64,000 nt of DNA from Armigeres subalbatus (lineage: Eukaryota; Arthropoda; Insecta; Diptera; Culicidae). Positions within the stretch are counted from its first letter, which is position 1. Each line of letters opens with the position of its first letter. The stretch spans positions 231,634,371-231,698,370 of the forward strand of contig NC_085140.1 of NCBI RefSeq assembly GCF_024139115.2. The letters run 5' to 3'. The translations under genes and the position numbers were made by a program. This document shows positions 35,089-46,338 of the stretch, in pieces. The notes under the pieces were generated by a model that worked only from the letters and a program-made list of their open reading frames with translations, made no database searches and was not told the origin of the DNA.

Positions 35089-35278
35089 TTAGAGCAAGAT
35101 TTTTTTATGTACTGGGTTGGGGCTATTGACAAGTCAGAACACCCCCAATAAATGCATCCTGTGTTAGAGTATAAAAGTAAGCATGCTGAGACCGTAGAGC
35201 ATCATCTCGAGATCAATCGGGCAAACGGGATTGAAACCAAAACCATCTGCTCATTAGGCAGATACTATTCTCACTACA
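35089..35278 (+). mobile_element. Possible solo LTR or 5' LTR end of an LTR retrotransposon
   Basis: The segment ends in CTCACTACA, then GT, then TGGTAGCGATAAGATG at 35281, which has the form of a tRNA primer-binding site starting with TGG. Upstream are GTATAAAAG (TATA box, 35169) and AATAAATG (35148). The left end, perhaps TGTTAGAGC or TGACACATAGG at 35052, is uncertain and no paired LTR was found. BEL/Pao LTRs of mosquitoes often have this arrangement, from memory. Confidence 0.4.
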
Positions 35279-35288
35279 GTTGGTAGCG

Positions 35289-36507
35289 ATAAGATGTTAC
35301 ACTTGAAATAATTATTAAAACTTTAATTAGAAAGTATTAAGATTATTAATGTGTTCATTATTATTTCTAGTGTATTATTTTATCGTTGCCCTATATAATG
35401 TATAGTAGCAGTATTCCAGTAATTCCAAAATTTCGCGATAAAAAAAATCAAGATTTTATTGTAGATCAAATTTGCTACGGATCATGTGATCTTATCGGAA
35501 GAGTGTTGAATTTCTCTACCGCATTTGTAGACCCATTGTTCTATTAAACAATCAAATCAATGCCATTATCATCATCGCAACATTTGATACAATGTGTACA
35601 AAACTGGCGGCATGTAGTATCATCACAATTACGCCTTCAGATGCAATTTTCACACAGCCATTTAACCTTTGCTAAACAAGTGAAAAGGCTACAAGTACAC
35701 GAGTTTCAATTGTGTATTGTAGGCCTCGCTGAGCACTGGCTCAACTCGTCACCCGTCAAAACCATCCGTGATCGCGTTCTGCTTCAACGCGCGCCGCCAA
35801 CCGTCGGAAATGTGTGCTTCACACCGTGGTCAGATTTGTCAGACCGTTTTTTCTACTACTGCTGGGGCTGTTGCCGGAGTTGTTGTTGTTGTTGCGGCGA
35901 TTTATTGAAAATAATGCGAATCGATGTTTTTAACGACTGCTATAAACCACATTTCAATTGCACACGAGGTTTTACTAACAGCCTGGTAGTTAGCAGCAAT
36001 GGTGGGCAGGCAGTAAATGCGGTACGAGCACTTCATCACGCCTCAATGATTGCAGTCAATTAGTGGCGTATGGATGATTAACAACAACTATGAACAACAC
36101 CGCCGGAGATTCCGTTGCACGGTCGAACATGATTTCGAAGCCGTAAAATAAAAGTTACGATAATAATTCAATCAAATGATGCCTGAAAACGATACAAAGT
36201 TTTTAGGACGCAAATTATTTATGCTTCCATAGAGTTTTAGAGCACGGCTATTCGAGTATATCTTTCAATAGATAAAATTTAAATGAATTTTATTTAACCA
36301 GCTAGAAAGCAATAAAAGTGCAGCTTAATTTGCAATATCGCTTAATAACTGAATTCAACAAAGCAGTTTAATGCAATTTCAATTTTGTTGTCGTCAGAAA
36401 AAACTTCGTATGAATAACACAGATTTTACTAAACTATACATTTCCAACATACCATAAACAACTAATTCAGTATAAATAAAAAGAAGTGTTTACTACAAAT
36501 TTCTTGT
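35289..36507. other. Single-copy non-coding DNA
   Basis: The segment 35560-36070 is repeat-free and includes a GTT microsatellite near 35882. It has a 167-codon open frame (35560-36063) whose protein is of unusual composition (a run of Cys from the repeat) and has no domain; I do not call it coding. Conserved regulatory DNA is possible. The rest is AT-rich and empty. Confidence 0.4.
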
Positions 36508-36630
36508 AGTCTGCTCTAGACCAAAGTTACCCAAAGTGGTGGATTGCGACCCCCCGGCCATTTTAAATCTTATGGAAGCGACCCGCCAACTTTGGGAAGT
36601 TATGCTCTAGACGATGCTACTCTAATTGAA

Positions 36631-36752
36631 CCTCTATTTTCAAATGCAAAGACGAATCGCTTCACATCTTGTTGATAATTTGCATCTAAAGCATGCTAAG
36701 ATGCAAGTTGTTAACCAGATTCGAAGCGATTCGTCTTCGCATTTGAAAATAA
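36631..36752. repeat. Foldback, 29-bp arms
   Basis: TATTTTCAAATGC...CGAATCGCTTC at 36631-36659 pairs with GAAGCGATTCG...GCATTTGAAAATA at 36723-36751. The loop also contains paired TTGCATCT/AGATGCAA words. Just upstream (36508-36612) a shorter CCAAAGTTACCC/CCAACTTTGGG pair may be the ends of another small element. Confidence 0.6.
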
Positions 36753-36764
36753 CAGCAACTGGAG

Positions 36765-36920
36765 ATATGCGAAATTGTTAGATTCTTATACAAAAAAAAA
36801 TGTAAGCTCACAAGCAAATATTGTAAGAAAAGTTTGCAAAATTCTAAGGTCTCATACAATATTTGTATAAGAAATTGGTAGGTTCTTATACAGAATTGTT
36901 AGAAAACCTAACAATCACCG
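36765..36920. mobile_element. Truncated relative of the hairpin MITE at 15.5 kb
   Basis: From ATATGCGAAATTGTTAG through TTCTTATACAGAATTG to CACCGGTTGGGTGTA it follows the second half of the 15531-15782 MITE, with a small internal insertion. The left half is missing. Confidence 0.8.
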
Positions 36921-37194
36921 GTTGGGTGTATGAGCGATTTCAATATGACGTTCACTACTTTTTGAGATTTCTAGACCCCTCTCCCTACTTTGTCATGATT
37001 TTTTGTATACCTGGTATATGCACTGTCACAAAATCTTGAACGAGCCCGTAAATGTGCTAAAGAGTTAGTGAAATAATGATTCGTTTACTGAAAAATTCGT
37101 TTTCAATATTTGTTACTAAAAGCATTTTGGGCAAGTTGGTACTACCATACTGTTTACGTCTGAATACGTATCTGTAATGTATCAAAGTAATAAA
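36921..37194. other. Nothing recognised
   Basis: Short unassigned spacer between the truncated MITE and the second 1.65-kb repeat. Confidence 0.3.
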
Positions 37195-38821
37195 ACGAGC
37201 AATGGGTAATGTTTTTAACATAACCGCGAATAGACGTAGTACTCGTATAACTGTAACGTATTTACATTTAACTTCTAGTTTTTGGATCTATGGAGTTTGA
37301 TTATAGGTATTGATATTGGAAACGACAACTTCCATGCTGTGTAGAGAATTATTAACAATTTGTTTATTCAAAACTTCTGGAAATAAAAACTTATAATTAT
37401 ATACATAATTAGAATTTCTTGGTTTCTAACTATTAAGTCCTTATTTACTCAAGCAAATGTAGGGCATTTATAGATTTTTTATTGATGATAGTATTTGAAG
37501 TTTAAAAATTCAAATTAAAAATGTTCAGACTTGGGTAAAATGTGCTACTTTAGGAGAACTGTCCCGTTTTCCAAACAAAGAAGTACAGCACCAATTTCGT
37601 TGCTTCTTTTTGCTAACATGCGAGCTTACTGCTGAAAGAAATCACAACAATAAGAAACAAGTCAAGGAGCAGTAACCCTACTAAAATAGAGAAGGTACTG
37701 CTAATACGTCAACGAAAAATTATTGAATGTTTTGATTCCAAACTCCGAGTCTACGTCAAGCTTAATGATATAATTTCTTAGAAACAAAGAATAAGAAAAT
37801 GTTAATTAAAAAATTCTTCTGAAAATTATTTTTTGCGTTTTCAAAACATTTACATGTAATACAGCGAAATTTTCTAATCTAAAATGGATATTAACACTAT
37901 TGGTGATTGTGCATCTTTGATTGCTTATGCTTTCTGCCAATAAATAAAAATAATAATTTCAATCATTTTTTTATTTTCATCAGAGCAGTTAATTTTTTTT
38001 TGCTGGGGAATCAGAACTTTTATAGTATAACCATGTTTTAATGTTTTTAATGTTTCAATGCACGTGTCGTTTAGTACCAAGCACAACTTATCATATGGTC
38101 CGTCATATGCCATGACTCGTATCCATCCCGGGATCATGTGGATTATGAAACCAATCACTTTTCGTGGATGAGCAGACCAAATCCCTCTAATGTTATTCTT
38201 CTTCATCCACCATCGCTGCCCTCGCTGCCTTAGCCATCATAGGCCTCTAGCTGAGAACTCCGAGCGATGCGACTGGCGCTGGCGACTGCATGCTATGTAG
38301 GTAAACATAGCGAACGAACGAACGAAACGAAAAATGCGCGAGCAAAAGACACGTCAGTACGCGCTGCTGTCACACATTGTAATGACTCGCACACAAGTTG
38401 GTTCTGGTTTGTTTTTTTGAGGGATATTAACCCAAGAGGGCATTCATCCCTAAAGACTTGCACACGGCAGGCACTGCTTCTTTTATACACAAAGAAAATT
38501 TTGCGGTGGACCCGAAGGCCCGCGATATACCGCATTCTGATGTCCGTGTTAGGAATGCACGGGATTGGCTACATATGAAATTTTTGCTGGCTTTGACAAG
38601 AATTTAAATTTTCAATAGCTTATCGTTAATAATCTTAAGTTTCAGTGAAATAGGCAAATTGCTGGAGAGTGTCCGAGTCGATTGATATATAAATCTTAAA
38701 AATCCATCGAAACATAAAGGCGCTAGTATCGTTTGAAATCTTCCCTTTCAGCGTAACGCTCTCGATTTCCAAAAATCTAAATTATACCCAGTATAGTAAA
38801 GAAAGGCGTAAGTCCTACGTC
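37195..38821. repeat. 1.65-kb dispersed repeat, copy 2
   Basis: It is collinear with and in the same orientation as 31181-32826. It starts ACGAGCAATGGGTAATG and ends GGCGTAAGTCCTACGTC, with A-rich flanks (ATAAA/AAAATAAA). A 93-codon frame on the minus strand (37925-38206) contains VIGFIIHMIPGW and CLVLNDTCIE. The matching stretch of copy 1 has a stop and mainly amino-acid-changing differences, so no selection on the protein is apparent. TTTTATACACAAAG near 38479 on + corresponds to the TATA-like word of copy 1. Confidence 0.8.
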
Positions 38822-39219
38822 AAAAATAAATGAAATAGTACTAACTCGCCTTATGATAGGTTAAGACGGAACAACCTCTAACATTATTTTATATTTATTA
38901 AAAATACCCTACATAGTTTCTCGCGTTTCAAAATCATTGTTAAAGCAACATTTGCGAAATAATAACTAGGAATGAGGAAAGCTCGTTTGACCGAAACTCA
39001 TTCGGCCGAAAGCCATTTGGCTGAATGCCACTAGGCCGAACAAACCATTAGGCCAAAACTCATCTGGCCGAAACCCATCTGGCGGGATCATTTGGCCGAA
39101 TGAGTCATTTGGCAGAAAGGGTCATTTGGTCGATAAGGTCATTTGGCCAAATAGGACATTTAGCAGAATAGCACATTCGGCACTGCCGAATCAGCAGAAT
39201 AGGACATTTGTCCGAATAA

Positions 39220-39777
39220 GGGTCTTTTCACAAATTACGTAACGCTTCTGGGGGGAGGGGGAGATCCAACTTGCGTTATACTTTGTTACACTAAAAGGTA
39301 GGGGGGGAGGTAGGTACTACCAAATGTTACGCATAACGCAAATAAAAATGTATTTGAATGTCTTTTTTTAAATTACTGATTGAAGTAATTGCTTTTTATC
39401 GTTATCGTATATTACTCATTATCGAAATCAAGCATGCTGATATGCGTAAAAAATACCAAGCGAATATTGTATTTCTCGACACCACAGTTCCGCAAAACTA
39501 TGTAAATGTTTATGATCGCAAATTCTATTTTCGTTTCTACTATCCGCATTCTTGATATCTTTGATTTTTGATCATATGCCGTCTCTATTCTAACAGTGTT
39601 CAAAAAATACCAAAACCCAAATGCTTCAGAAAAGGATAAAAATTTGCCCTTAAAATTTTCACAGTTACGCGTTATATGGGGGAGGGAGGGGGTACCAAAA
39701 ATGTTACTTTTTGTTACGAGGGGGAGGGACGGGTTAAAAACTCGGATTTTTGCGTTACGTAATTTGTGAACAGACCC
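39220..39777. mobile_element. Inverted-repeat element with GGGTC...ATTACGTAACGC ends
   Basis: Ends are GGGTCTTTTCACAAATTACG and its reverse complement at 39752-39777 (GCGTTACGTAATTTG then TGAACAGACCC), ~26 bp with one mismatch. Just inside are G-rich tracts (GGGGGGAGGGGGAG near 39251 and GGGGGAGGGAGGGGG near 39679) in the same strand sense. There is no coding capacity I can name; the 151-codon minus-strand frame at 39412-39867 crosses the element end. No clear target duplication. It sits inside the left TTGGCC arm of foldback locus 2. Confidence 0.7.
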
Positions 39778-39817
39778 AAGATATTTGGGCGAATAGGGAA
39801 TTCGACCGAATAGGTAA

Positions 39818-40235
39818 TTTGAAAAGTGAGAAATTAGGAGTGAGAAGTTAGATGTCTCACTACTCATTTCTCATTTCTCACTACTCACTGTAAAAAGTGA
39901 GAAACGAGAAATGAGTAGTGAGAAATCTCACTTCTCACTCTTTATTTTCTTTTCTCACTGTAGAAAATGAGAAGCGCGAGGTGAATAGTGAGACGTCTCA
40001 CTACTCACTTCTCATTTATCTCTTCTCGCTGTAAAAAGTGAGAAACGCGAAGTAAGTAGTGAGACGTCTCACTTCTCACTCCTCATTTCTCACTTCTCAC
40101 TGTGAAAAGTCAGTAGTGCGAAGTGGGTAGTGAGACGTGTCACTACTCCCTTCACGCTTCTCACTTTTTACAGTGACAAATGAGGAACGAGAATTGAGAC
40201 GTCTCTCTTCTCACTTCTAATTTCTCCCTTTTCAA
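39818..40235. repeat. ~70-bp dyad-symmetric tandem array (GTGAG/CTCAC)
   Basis: Six units are spaced about 66-72 bp, judged by the recurring GACGTCTCAC-like core at about 39853, 39925, 39993, 40062, 40133 and 40199. Each unit contains two dyads: GTGAGACGTCTCAC, and CTCACTGTAAAAAGTGAG. Every unit is therefore its own reverse complement, and the array could extrude as serial cruciforms. Similar but non-palindromic GTGAG and CTCAC runs form the two arms at 59838-60070 and 61020-61260. Confidence 0.85.
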
Positions 40236-40572
40236 ATGAACAATTCGGTCAAATGTCCTATTCGGCCAAATGACCCTTTCAGCCAAATGACCCTTTCGGC
40301 CAAATGAACCTTTCGGCCAAATGACCCTTTCGGCCAAATGACTCTTTCGGCCAAATGACCCTTTCGGCCTAATGACCCCTTGGGCCAAATGACTCTTTCG
40401 GCCAAACGACCCTTTCGGTCAAAAGACCATTTCGGTCAAATGACCCTTTCGATCTAATAGTCTGTTCGGCCGAACGACCCTTTCGGCCAAATGACTTTCA
40501 GCCTAATGGTCTGTTCGGCCATATTCGGCCAAACAACTTTCGGCCTAGTGGCATTCGGCCAAATGGCATTTG

Positions 40573-42241
40573 TTGCAATGTGTTATTCTTATTACTTCTC
40601 ATATTTCACACGAAAGGCACTAATCCAACCTGGTGGATTATTTGCCTATTTAAATTTTCTTGTTTCTAGTAGTTTGTTTGCTTTTTTTCATTGGACTATA
40701 GTAGATGTTCCTGCTGAACACAGCGGATTATATAGGAGTCTTTTCTGTTATCTTTTCATATTCGACTAATATTAATCCACGTCGGTCTTCCTCAAACGGA
40801 ATTGCTCGAGCTTATGATTTACTACATTTCATGCTTTTGCACCCACTCTATCAGATATTGCACTTGCAGCAGTCATTTATTAGCCCAGGTATCCATGCCT
40901 GGAAGCAATCGATATTTCAATCGAGCTTGCCACTTTCTGCGTTGGCAGATGATTATAATTGTTCGTGTGCATTTATGTGGATACCGCAGCAGTTGCTTCG
41001 AGTTCCAGAGAGGTACCGCACCAAAAATGGCACTCGCAGTCTTTTCCACATTCTTCAACATGCCGTCGACAACGCGTGGGTCGTTTACTGCTGGTAATTT
41101 CGCGCGCAATCGAATGATAGAATGTGGGTATCTTACCGCAATGCAACCAAGCAAAACGGGACGCAAAAGGGAAAATCAATTGAGATAACTATAACTTGTT
41201 TAACTGAATGGTGACCAATCGGTAGGCTGTGTTAATTCAATGCTTGTTGTTGAAAAGTTGAAATTCTCACAGTTGCACCGATTATGTTTGGAACATTTAC
41301 AGCAGTTGATACAATGTTTCTAGCTTTGGAACCGTGCTTCTACGTTTCATCTAATGAATAAGTCACCACAAAATTATTTCAACCTCTTTCCTGCATCAAG
41401 GCACAATGATTTAAGTCCGGAAACCCCAACCAATAACTACTGGGCTCCATTAATCAACGAATCATCCCCAACCAATTTTCCGTAAACTGAGCCGACACTG
41501 CCTTAAGTGGAAAGGGATTCCAAAGCACCCTCATTATGTTTTCTGGTACAAAATGTTATTGACACAAATTAGCAGTCTTGAGACTATGTCCGTTTCTGTC
41601 CGCCTGAGATCCCACAAAAAGGGAGATCAAATCTGGCCGCCACTAAATTATGGCCCATTAGAAACGTCTTTATAGGCACTAAGAGGATTAAATAAATTTT
41701 ATATTCATAATCAGCGCGCATATATACGACCCATAAATTGCTAGATTTTCAATCGAACGTTCGCCGTGCTCCTACGTGCTACACTGCGTCGTTCGAGACT
41801 CGAGCCACGAGTTGAACAAATGTAGGTGCGATTTTTTAAGGAGGTTTACCTGTGGTTCTCATAGTTTTCATTTGAAACTTTGAAAAATGATTTTTGGTTT
41901 CACGTATTTAAAATTTTGGATAGTTTTTTTTTCGATAATTAGCATTATCCAAGTTGCATACAACGGAGTATTTAATTTAGTCTATTTTCGCCTTTCGAAT
42001 GTGTGTTATTACTATGCCCAAAAAAGATACCTTCACCACTAGGTGCATCATTTGGTTGTTTTTACCAAGAAAATGATCGTTTATTGGAATGGAAACCATT
42101 TTTTCGTTTCAATTTCAAAAGTACGGTACATGAATGCAATGTAGACGATCTAAATTGCTGTGCTTTGATTCTCAACTACTAATGATTCTCAATGTCTTAA
42201 CATGTTGTACAAATCAAGTGTTTCTCAACGTTGCTCAAGGG
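40573..42241. other. Non-coding; no gene supported
   Basis: Overlapping frames of 130 and 128 codons (+) and 97 codons (-) at 40705-41188 share the same DNA, lack domains and are likely chance. 41400-41830 is repeat-free and complex. Near 42015-42050, CCTTCACCACTAGGTGCATCA resembles the outer end of the GCCTTTCTCG family. Confidence 0.4.
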
Positions 42242-42534
42242 GGATCACTTTTCCAGAAAATTATATGTCTACGACAAAAAAGGGTTTGCATTTTTATAAG
42301 AAAAGTTATCAAATCAAAAGATAGGTACAATGGCAACATAGGAAAAAACTCGAATGATGTCGATGCCGAGAGTTAACTAGACCTGGAGAACATCAAATCA
42401 CTTTTCCAGAGAATTAATATAGGTATACGATAAAAAAGTGTTTGCATTTGGATGAGAACAGTTTTCAAATCAAAAGCTAGGACAAACTCAAATAATGTCG
42501 ATGCCGAGAGTTAACTAGAACTGGAATACACCAA
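42242..42534. repeat. Tandem duplication, two units of ~140-155 bp
   Basis: Unit 1 (42242-42397) and unit 2 (42398-42534) share ATCACTTTTCCAGA, GTTTGCATTT, CAAATCAAAAG and GATGTCGATGCCGAGAGTTA in the same order, with point changes and a ~17-bp length difference. No function is evident. Confidence 0.8.
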
Positions 42535-45170
42535 AACTTTTCTAATCAGAGAGAAAGTAAATTCAGAATAGAACGAATCAAAGCAATCTTCGGTACTCAA
42601 AAACATGTATCATTCTGTTTATAAATCTTTTTAAGTACCGAAGCCAAGCTTGAGAACCTCTGCTCAAGGGATTTGCGTCTGCAAAAGGAGAGGCATTTCG
42701 GTTCACTTGCTTGCAATCGGATTCGCGTGTAATTAATGACTTGAGCCGACTCAGTGTCTTTTCGACTTATTCCTCCGCTATCCTCACTACGGGCGAGGAG
42801 GTGAGTGTTGCGCTCGATTAAGTCTTTGGCTTCGGTTCGACTCAGAGCGCGCGGATTAATTGACGTGTTGATGATGTCGGAGTCGAAGAATTAACGTCCA
42901 ATCGAACACTAATCGCTGACAGTATTCGGTCACGAGCAATAAATCATGAGACGCGGAGATATTGTGAGGTCGCCGCGGTACGCCACCTTGACTCCGTTTG
43001 TCAGGCCAATTAAGTCGGTTGACATTCAACGACGTACTGCTCCGTCGAGTCCATTTATAGAGGGAGCGGTTCAATAATTCAATCATATTTCCCGGTGCAA
43101 GCGCAAAATGTGAGAAACCGTTTCTCAATTGACTGTAAAGAGTGATGATATCTTTGTTTGGATTGAGCGCAGCGATCACGCCGAAAGGAAGACATTCATT
43201 AAATGCTGAAAATGACATGGAACGTGCAATTTCGAGCCGCGATCGGAGGGGCAACATACCATAAATAACGCAAATAAAATTAATAAATAAATAAATTCAA
43301 CAAACGAGCTTCACTCGCGATGGAAGCGATGGCGGCGAGGTTTTTACAAGGCGCAACCGAAGGCACGAACATAGTTGAGAAAAAAAATATTATTTATCTA
43401 TTCACTTTCGGTCCGATTCGACTTGTTTTCTTGATGTTTATAGTTGATTTTTATGTTTTTGTCGATAATTTGACAGACCTTTGTACCGAATGTACATGAA
43501 GTAAATGATTTTAATAATTGCATAATGAATTGAACAAATGCGAGCAAATAGTGTAAAAATAAGTTAAGAAATATGTGGAATCGTTGTAATCGTAAGATTT
43601 GTTTTGTTCTAAGATATGCCTAACTTTTCTACAATGCTAAAAAAACTCACACTTACGGTGATCGGGTCATATTGACCCGGATTTGACTTATAGCAATATC
43701 CTAGGCATTTATTAACAAAATTCATATTTTTATATACCCAAAATAATCGTCAGTTCATAAATTTTCCAAAACTGATCCTCAGATTGTTGATCGGCTACAC
43801 CTACATCCTGTAATCTCGGGTAGAGGTGAATAACAAACAAATAACATAATAATAACAGATTTTGCTGTGATATAAGATTTTGTTATTCCTATTGTAGGAG
43901 ATGTATATGATATGTCCACTGTCCACTCATGATCTCGCGATAATAGCTTATTAGATAACGGGAGAGAATTAAATCGCCACTTCGGCTGATCCATCAGTGT
44001 GTATGTAACCCGCATGGGCACATCTATCGTGCTACGGTTCATTTCAAGTTAGTTATATCCAAAGTCTCGGTGCCTAATAAAAACGTAAGACTACAGTCAT
44101 TCCGAAAGTTAAGCTCGCGTGCGATGTTATTTGAACAGTGAATTTCACTCCGCACTACTTGGAAGAAATATCTTTCAAGGGTTACTTGTACTTATCCGCA
44201 ACTTGTGGCCAAGGTGAGAAAGTTCGTGTGTTTGGCCAAGTGATCTAAAAGGGAAATCCATTCGCGAACCCCAGTGAAACGGTGGGAAAACCAAGAAGTG
44301 GATCTAAGTCAGCCACTACTGCTGGCTCTTTGACTGCCATTGCGGCAAAGAAAATGACCTTCGAATGCGGTAACCAAGTCCTGCTACGGCCTCATCATTT
44401 AATGGTCCTACGAACTGGATCGATGAATATTCCGTTCATAGGCAAGTTGGTGTCGTGGTAATCTATATCGGCTTTTTGCGCGAGTTGAAGATAGTTCGCC
44501 ATCATAGAGTTACGCTTTTGTTGGTCAGTGCTATAATCGCCATCTCTGTGATACCGATTCTGTCGGGCGCTGAAGAAGAAAGAAGAAGTGGGATAGATTG
44601 GCTTGGTGGTGAACATTTTTCGCAAATTTGAGCGCAAAACGATGCAGAAGAGTTTGTGTGGCTTTGGTGGTTCTAGTACCTCTTAACATTTGAGGAAACT
44701 TGTGCTAAGAAAGCTCTTCTGTGGTGGTGGATAACGAGCCTGGATTAAAAACAAAGAGACGCAATACTCCTACCTTTAACAACCTTGTGCTCGATTGGAA
44801 CAACCGATTTGACAACAAATGCGCTGTTCCAATTTTGACACTTCATCTCTTTGTTATGAGTGCAGCCTCTTTAGTGGTGGACAGTGACTATCAGTTTCGC
44901 ACCGATTCGCGCGTTCCGGGAAAGATTTCGTCCGCGACGGGAAGGATTTTCACGTTCGCGTTCGCGATGGGAAGGAGAACCTCGTATTCGTTTTTCGCGT
45001 TCGTTCACTGAATCGGTTGCGAAATGCCACTAGAGAAAAAGGCAGAAAGACGCTGTTGGTGGCAAGAAAAGCTTAGTTTGTGCACCGTTATTCCGCAGAG
45101 TGATTTGTCGGTCAATCCGATGAAGAATGATATTAGTGCCATATTCCCATCCGAATTGAGTCGTAGGATA
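42535..45170. other. Single-copy non-coding DNA with a GC-rich island
   Basis: Bases 42640-43330 are GC-rich and complex, with GATTAATTGACG and AATAAATCATGAG words, consistent with but not proving regulatory DNA. A short dyad, CGGGTCATATTGACCCG, lies at about 43664. Minus-strand frames at 42856-43257, 43779-44042 and 44395-44637 have no features I recognise. 44300-45170 immediately precedes the BEL/Pao piece but shows no gag or RT motif. Confidence 0.4.
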
Positions 45171-45189
45171 GGACGGTGTCGACGATCCG

Positions 45190-46338
45190 GTGGATGATAG
45201 ATCAAGAGGATTGACATCACTAGAACTTTTAAACTGTCAGAGATTGTGGACTGGACCTGCTTGGCTGCAATTTGAACCTGAAACGTGGCCTATCGGGGCA
45301 CTTCCCGAAGAATATACACCAGAAGCATCACAGGAAGTTCGGAAACTTCTTTTAGTAGGCATGACATCCGCACAACTCACGTTCCACAATGATTTGTTTT
45401 TGAGCTGCTCGCAATTCCTTAAATTTCGACGTTACATCGCATTCCAGTTACATCCAAAGGTTGCGAGATCTTTCCATAAATCAACTGCAAGGCAAGTGGA
45501 ATTAAAGTCCACCGTAGAGCATATTCCTCCACTAAGCACCGATGAACTTCAATCCGTGGATCAACTATTATGTCGATTGGCTCAACGTGAAAGTTTTCAT
45601 CAAGAATACAACGATCTTACAAGCGATGAATCGGTTTTCAAATTGAGTGCATTGAAGCATTTGACACCACACCTAGACGAGTACGGACTAATTCGCGTCG
45701 GAGGGTGTCTGCATAACGCCGATCTTAATGCATCAATGGAGCACCCCATCGTTCTCAGTACGAAACATCCGTTTTCTAGTATGCTAGCAAACCACTACCA
45801 TTGTAAATTTCTGCATGCTGGTCCGCAATTAATGATTGCTAGCCTCCGTCAAAAATATTGGATCATTGCTGGAAGAAACTTGCTCAGGCGAATGTACCAT
45901 CAATGCATCACATGTTTCCGCAGTTATCAAAGTACCGCCGACTTGCCAACATCGAGCGTTACACCGACGCGTCCATTCTCTGTATGCGGAATTGATTATT
46001 GTGGATCTTTTTTTTTTGCTAAATCACCTGTCCGGAGTCGCGGCCCAACAAAAGTTTACGTGGTTATTTTTGTGTGTTTTTCAACACCGGTGCATATAGA
46101 TTTGGTGAGTGACCTTTCAACCGCTGCATTTCTTGCCACCCTTCGGCACATAATTGCTCGCCGAGGAAAGCCACAAGAAATCCATTCAGATAACGCAACT
46201 GCGTTCAAGGGTGCATCACATGTACTTCATCGTGTGTTTCAGATGCTGAAGGTAGAAGAAACAGAACGTAACAACATTTTCAACTGGTGCGCCAACAACA
46301 AAATACGTTGGAAGTTCATCCCACCTCGTGAAGTATGA
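45190..46338 (+). pseudogene. BEL/Pao integrase, lacking catalytic Glu region
   Basis: The 382-codon frame starts within a connection segment (SRGLTSLELL, WTGPAWLQ). The zinc-binding HHCC motif is present: His204, His209 and Cys239, Cys242. The catalytic core has its first Asp in GIDYCGSFF (residue 269) and its second in HSDNATAFKG (residue 334). The third acidic residue, normally in a GG-x-WE motif after IPPR, is missing. At IPPREV the sequence reaches TGA (46336-46338) and resumes beyond the place where that motif should be, indicating a deletion. It therefore cannot catalyse strand transfer. The listed start is GTG; there is no natural start, since this is an internal piece of a polyprotein. 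Confidence 0.9.

Larger units (their letters stand above)
38985..40572. repeat. Foldback locus 2: composite of TTGGCC arrays, MITE and 70-bp palindromic satellite
   Basis: The left arm 38985-39219 carries the ~20-bp unit as GGCCGAAxxxxATTTGGC. The right arm 40240-40572 carries it inverted as TTTCGGCCAAATGACCC, at least 15 units. Between them are a 558-bp inverted-repeat element (39220-39777), a few left-orientation units (39780-39812) and a GTGAG/CTCAC array (39818-40235). The whole locus is one large imperfect palindrome of tandem units. The 75-codon frame at 40161-40388 is the array read through. A parallel arrangement occurs at 59790-61290. Confidence 0.85.

Noticed and set aside
35560..36063. 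167-codon open frame
   Set aside because: It has no protein family features, a run of Cys caused by a GTT-type microsatellite, and no supporting neighbour or splice context.
37925..38206. A conserved 93-codon gene within the 1.65-kb repeat
   Set aside because: The matching region in copy 1 has a stop and its differences mostly change amino acids, so there is no sign of protein-level constraint.
31181..38821. The two 1.65-kb repeats as LTRs of one 7.6-kb retrotransposon
   Set aside because: Copy 1 interrupts a MITE whose two halves lie on both of its sides, and the BEL/Pao order continues across it. It is therefore an independent insertion, and no gag-pol lies between the copies in the right order.
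39818..40235. CRISPR-like array because of regular spacing and palindromic repeats
   Set aside because: The spacers are not unique sequences, the unit is repeat throughout, and the host is an animal.
40705..41188. Overlapping 130-, 128- and 97-codon frames
   Set aside because: Three frames on two strands cover the same DNA with no domain in any of them.
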